Shown piece by piece: positions 5,838 to 6,093 of a stretch of 6,093 nucleotides of DNA. The DNA is from Thermococci archaeon. Its GTDB lineage: Archaea; Methanobacteriota_B; Thermococci; Thermococcales; Thermococcaceae. The translations under genes were made by a program, and so were the position numbers. Numbering within the stretch: position 1 is the stretch's first letter; the number at the start of each line of letters is the position of its first letter. The DNA lies in contig QMUI01000057.1 in NCBI GenBank assembly GCA_003660485.1, positions 1 through 6,093 on the forward strand, read 5' to 3'. The notes under the pieces were generated by a model, which had not been told where the DNA came from, made no database searches, and was given only the letters and a program-made list of their open reading frames with translations.

Positions 5838-5841
5838 GGAG
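5806..5841 (+). repeat. Perfect 11-bp inverted repeat at the right end of the element
   Basis: CTCCCTACCGC (5806-5816) and GCGGTAGGGAG (5831-5841) are exact reverse complements around a 14-base loop. It is the last structured part before AT-rich chromosomal sequence and probably marks the element's right end, the 3' stem of the guide-RNA scaffold, or both. It lacks the U-run expected of a terminator. Confidence 0.7.
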
Positions 5842-5856
5842 AAACGGTAATAACCC

Positions 5857-5863
5857 TTAATAA
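5857..5863 (+). promoter_or_regulatory. TATA-like element of the UPF0146 gene
   Basis: TTAATAA-type AT-rich box just past the transposon remnant. A start about 25 bp on would fall at or next to ATG 5884, giving a leaderless or nearly leaderless mRNA. The only ribosome-site-like match is GTGAT at 5875-5879. Confidence 0.35.
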
Positions 5864-5883
5864 CAAACACGTGCGTGATAATC

Positions 5884-6093
5884 ATGGATAGTGTGGCAGA
5901 ATTTATAGCCAAGAAATGTAAGGCAGGAAAAGTCATTGAGATAGGGATTGGATTTTATACTAAGATTGCAGAAAAGCTAAGGGAATTAAACGTCAATGTT
6001 ATTGTCGTTGATGTCAATGAGAGTTCAATAAAAAGAGCAAGGGAGCTAGGATTGGAGGGCTATGTTGATGATATTTTCAACCACTCCCCAGAG
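5884..6093 (+). CDS. UPF0146 family protein, N-terminal part (partial)
   Basis: Seventy codons are open from ATG 5884 to the window edge. The product begins MDSVAEFIAKKCKAGKVIEI, then GIGFYTKIAEKLRELNVNVI and VVDVNESSIKRARELG. This is a Rossmann-like start: strand, glycine loop (EIGIGFYTKIA, 19-29), helix, and a second strand ending in an acidic residue (VVDV, D43), as in class I SAM-dependent methyltransferases. The pattern fits the archaeal UPF0146 family, whose function is unknown; it is short and may lack methyltransferase activity. The gene is divergent from trmBL1 in this lineage and is separated from it here by the transposon remnant, which replaces whatever upstream control it had. 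The C-terminus lies outside the window. Confidence 0.8.
   Translation, partial: MDSVAEFIAKKCKAGKVIEIGIGFYTKIAEKLRELNVNVIVVDVNESSIKRARELGLEGYVDDIFNHSPE

Larger units (their letters stand above)
5445..5841 (+). mobile_element. Remnant of an IS607-family (TnpA/TnpB) transposon, internally deleted
   Basis: About 0.4 kb between trmBL1 and the UPF0146 gene carries the two ends of an IS607-type element with the middle missing. On the left is the MerR-like DNA-binding domain of the serine recombinase TnpA. On the right are a scrap of the TnpB zinc ribbon/RuvC-III region and a GC-rich structured 3' end closing with a perfect hairpin at 5806-5841. A GC-rich block (70% over 5701-5760) contrasts with the AT-rich surroundings. 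The boundaries are approximate: IS607 elements have no terminal inverted repeats and make no target duplication. The left edge is placed at GCAGTAGG (5448-5455), which resembles GCGGTAGG at the right end (5831-5838). The element cannot move by itself; a full-length relative elsewhere could supply the proteins. Confidence 0.7.
5704..5841 (+). ncRNA. Candidate TnpB-type guide RNA (omegaRNA/reRNA) at the element's right end
   Basis: In IS200/IS605/IS607 elements the 3' end of tnpB doubles as the scaffold of an RNA that guides TnpB, with the guide read from just past the right end. Here the region is GC-rich and can fold extensively. The first stem is CGAGCCC (5704-5710) with GGGCTCG (5747-5753). 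GGTGG (5712-5716) within its loop can pair with CCACC (5758-5762) outside it, a pseudoknot. Next is a 12-bp stem with one mismatch and a GAAA loop (5769-5796), then a perfect 11-bp hairpin at 5806-5841. A guide would start near 5842 and read into the UPF0146 promoter. Transcription is not shown, and the 3' boundary is uncertain. Confidence 0.5.

Noticed and set aside
5806..5841. The perfect hairpin as an intrinsic transcription terminator
   Set aside because: No U-run follows it, and archaeal terminators depend on U-runs more than on hairpins. Its place at the end of a TnpB element gives a better explanation.
5865..5880. A TrmBL1 motif before the UPF0146 gene (AAACAC-GTGC-GTGATA)
   Set aside because: The spacer is four, not five, and the left half matches only four of six bases.
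1..6093. CRISPR array, tRNA or rRNA genes
   Set aside because: No regularly spaced repeats, no cloverleaf or TPsiC-like GGTTCRANYCC segment, and no rRNA-like stretch was seen on either strand.

Overview
The window looks like chromosomal DNA of a hyperthermophilic euryarchaeon of the order Thermococcales, most likely a Pyrococcus. The reasons are AT-rich, tightly packed genes with many short overlaps, archaeal TATA boxes about 25 bp before likely transcription starts, Shine-Dalgarno sites of the GGAGGTGAT type, and recognisable Pyrococcus proteins: the aminopropyltransferase (SpeE), the sugar regulator TrmBL1, an XPB/RAD25-like helicase and an UPF0146 protein. The gene order resembles what I recall of the Pyrococcus furiosus PF0123-PF0129 region. 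The SpeE sequence differs at many positions from the P. furiosus enzyme as I remember it, so another species is likely. No species call is made.

Layout. Bases 1-93 hold the last 30 codons of a MarC-type membrane protein. It converges with, and overlaps, a leftward two-gene operon (1779 to 80): a Cdc6-like AAA+ ATPase with a winged-helix tail, coupled by an ATGA overlap to a YdjM-type membrane-bound metal-dependent hydrolase. A compact 71-bp divergent promoter region separates this operon from rightward speE (1851-2693). speE converges with, and overlaps by 13 bp, a leftward XPB-like helicase gene (4015-2681). A second divergent promoter region serves the helicase and a small PRC-barrel protein (4128-4343). 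The PRC-barrel gene overlaps by 4 bp the convergent trmBL1 gene (5365-4340).

The part that stands out is 5366-5883, between trmBL1 and the divergent UPF0146 gene. Next to trmBL1 lies a 10-of-12 match to the Thermococcales Glycolytic Motif (TATCAC-N5-GTGATA), the operator read by TrmBL1, placed where it could mediate autoregulation. Beyond it, about 5445-5841, is a roughly 0.4-kb remnant of an IS607-family transposon. It keeps the MerR-like DNA-binding domain of TnpA, a scrap of the TnpB zinc ribbon and RuvC-III region in two frames (CPRC, then RDY), and a GC-rich, highly structured 3' end. That 3' end carries a potential pseudoknot, a 12-bp stem with a GAAA tetraloop, and a perfect 11-bp terminal hairpin. 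This is the architecture expected of a TnpB-associated guide RNA (omegaRNA/reRNA) left behind without its nuclease. Whether it is transcribed and used by a TnpB encoded elsewhere cannot be told from this window.

The remaining genes are ordinary housekeeping genes for this lineage: polyamine synthesis (SpeE), DNA repair or transcription helicase (XPB), a possible cell-division scaffold (PRC-barrel) and global sugar regulation (TrmBL1).
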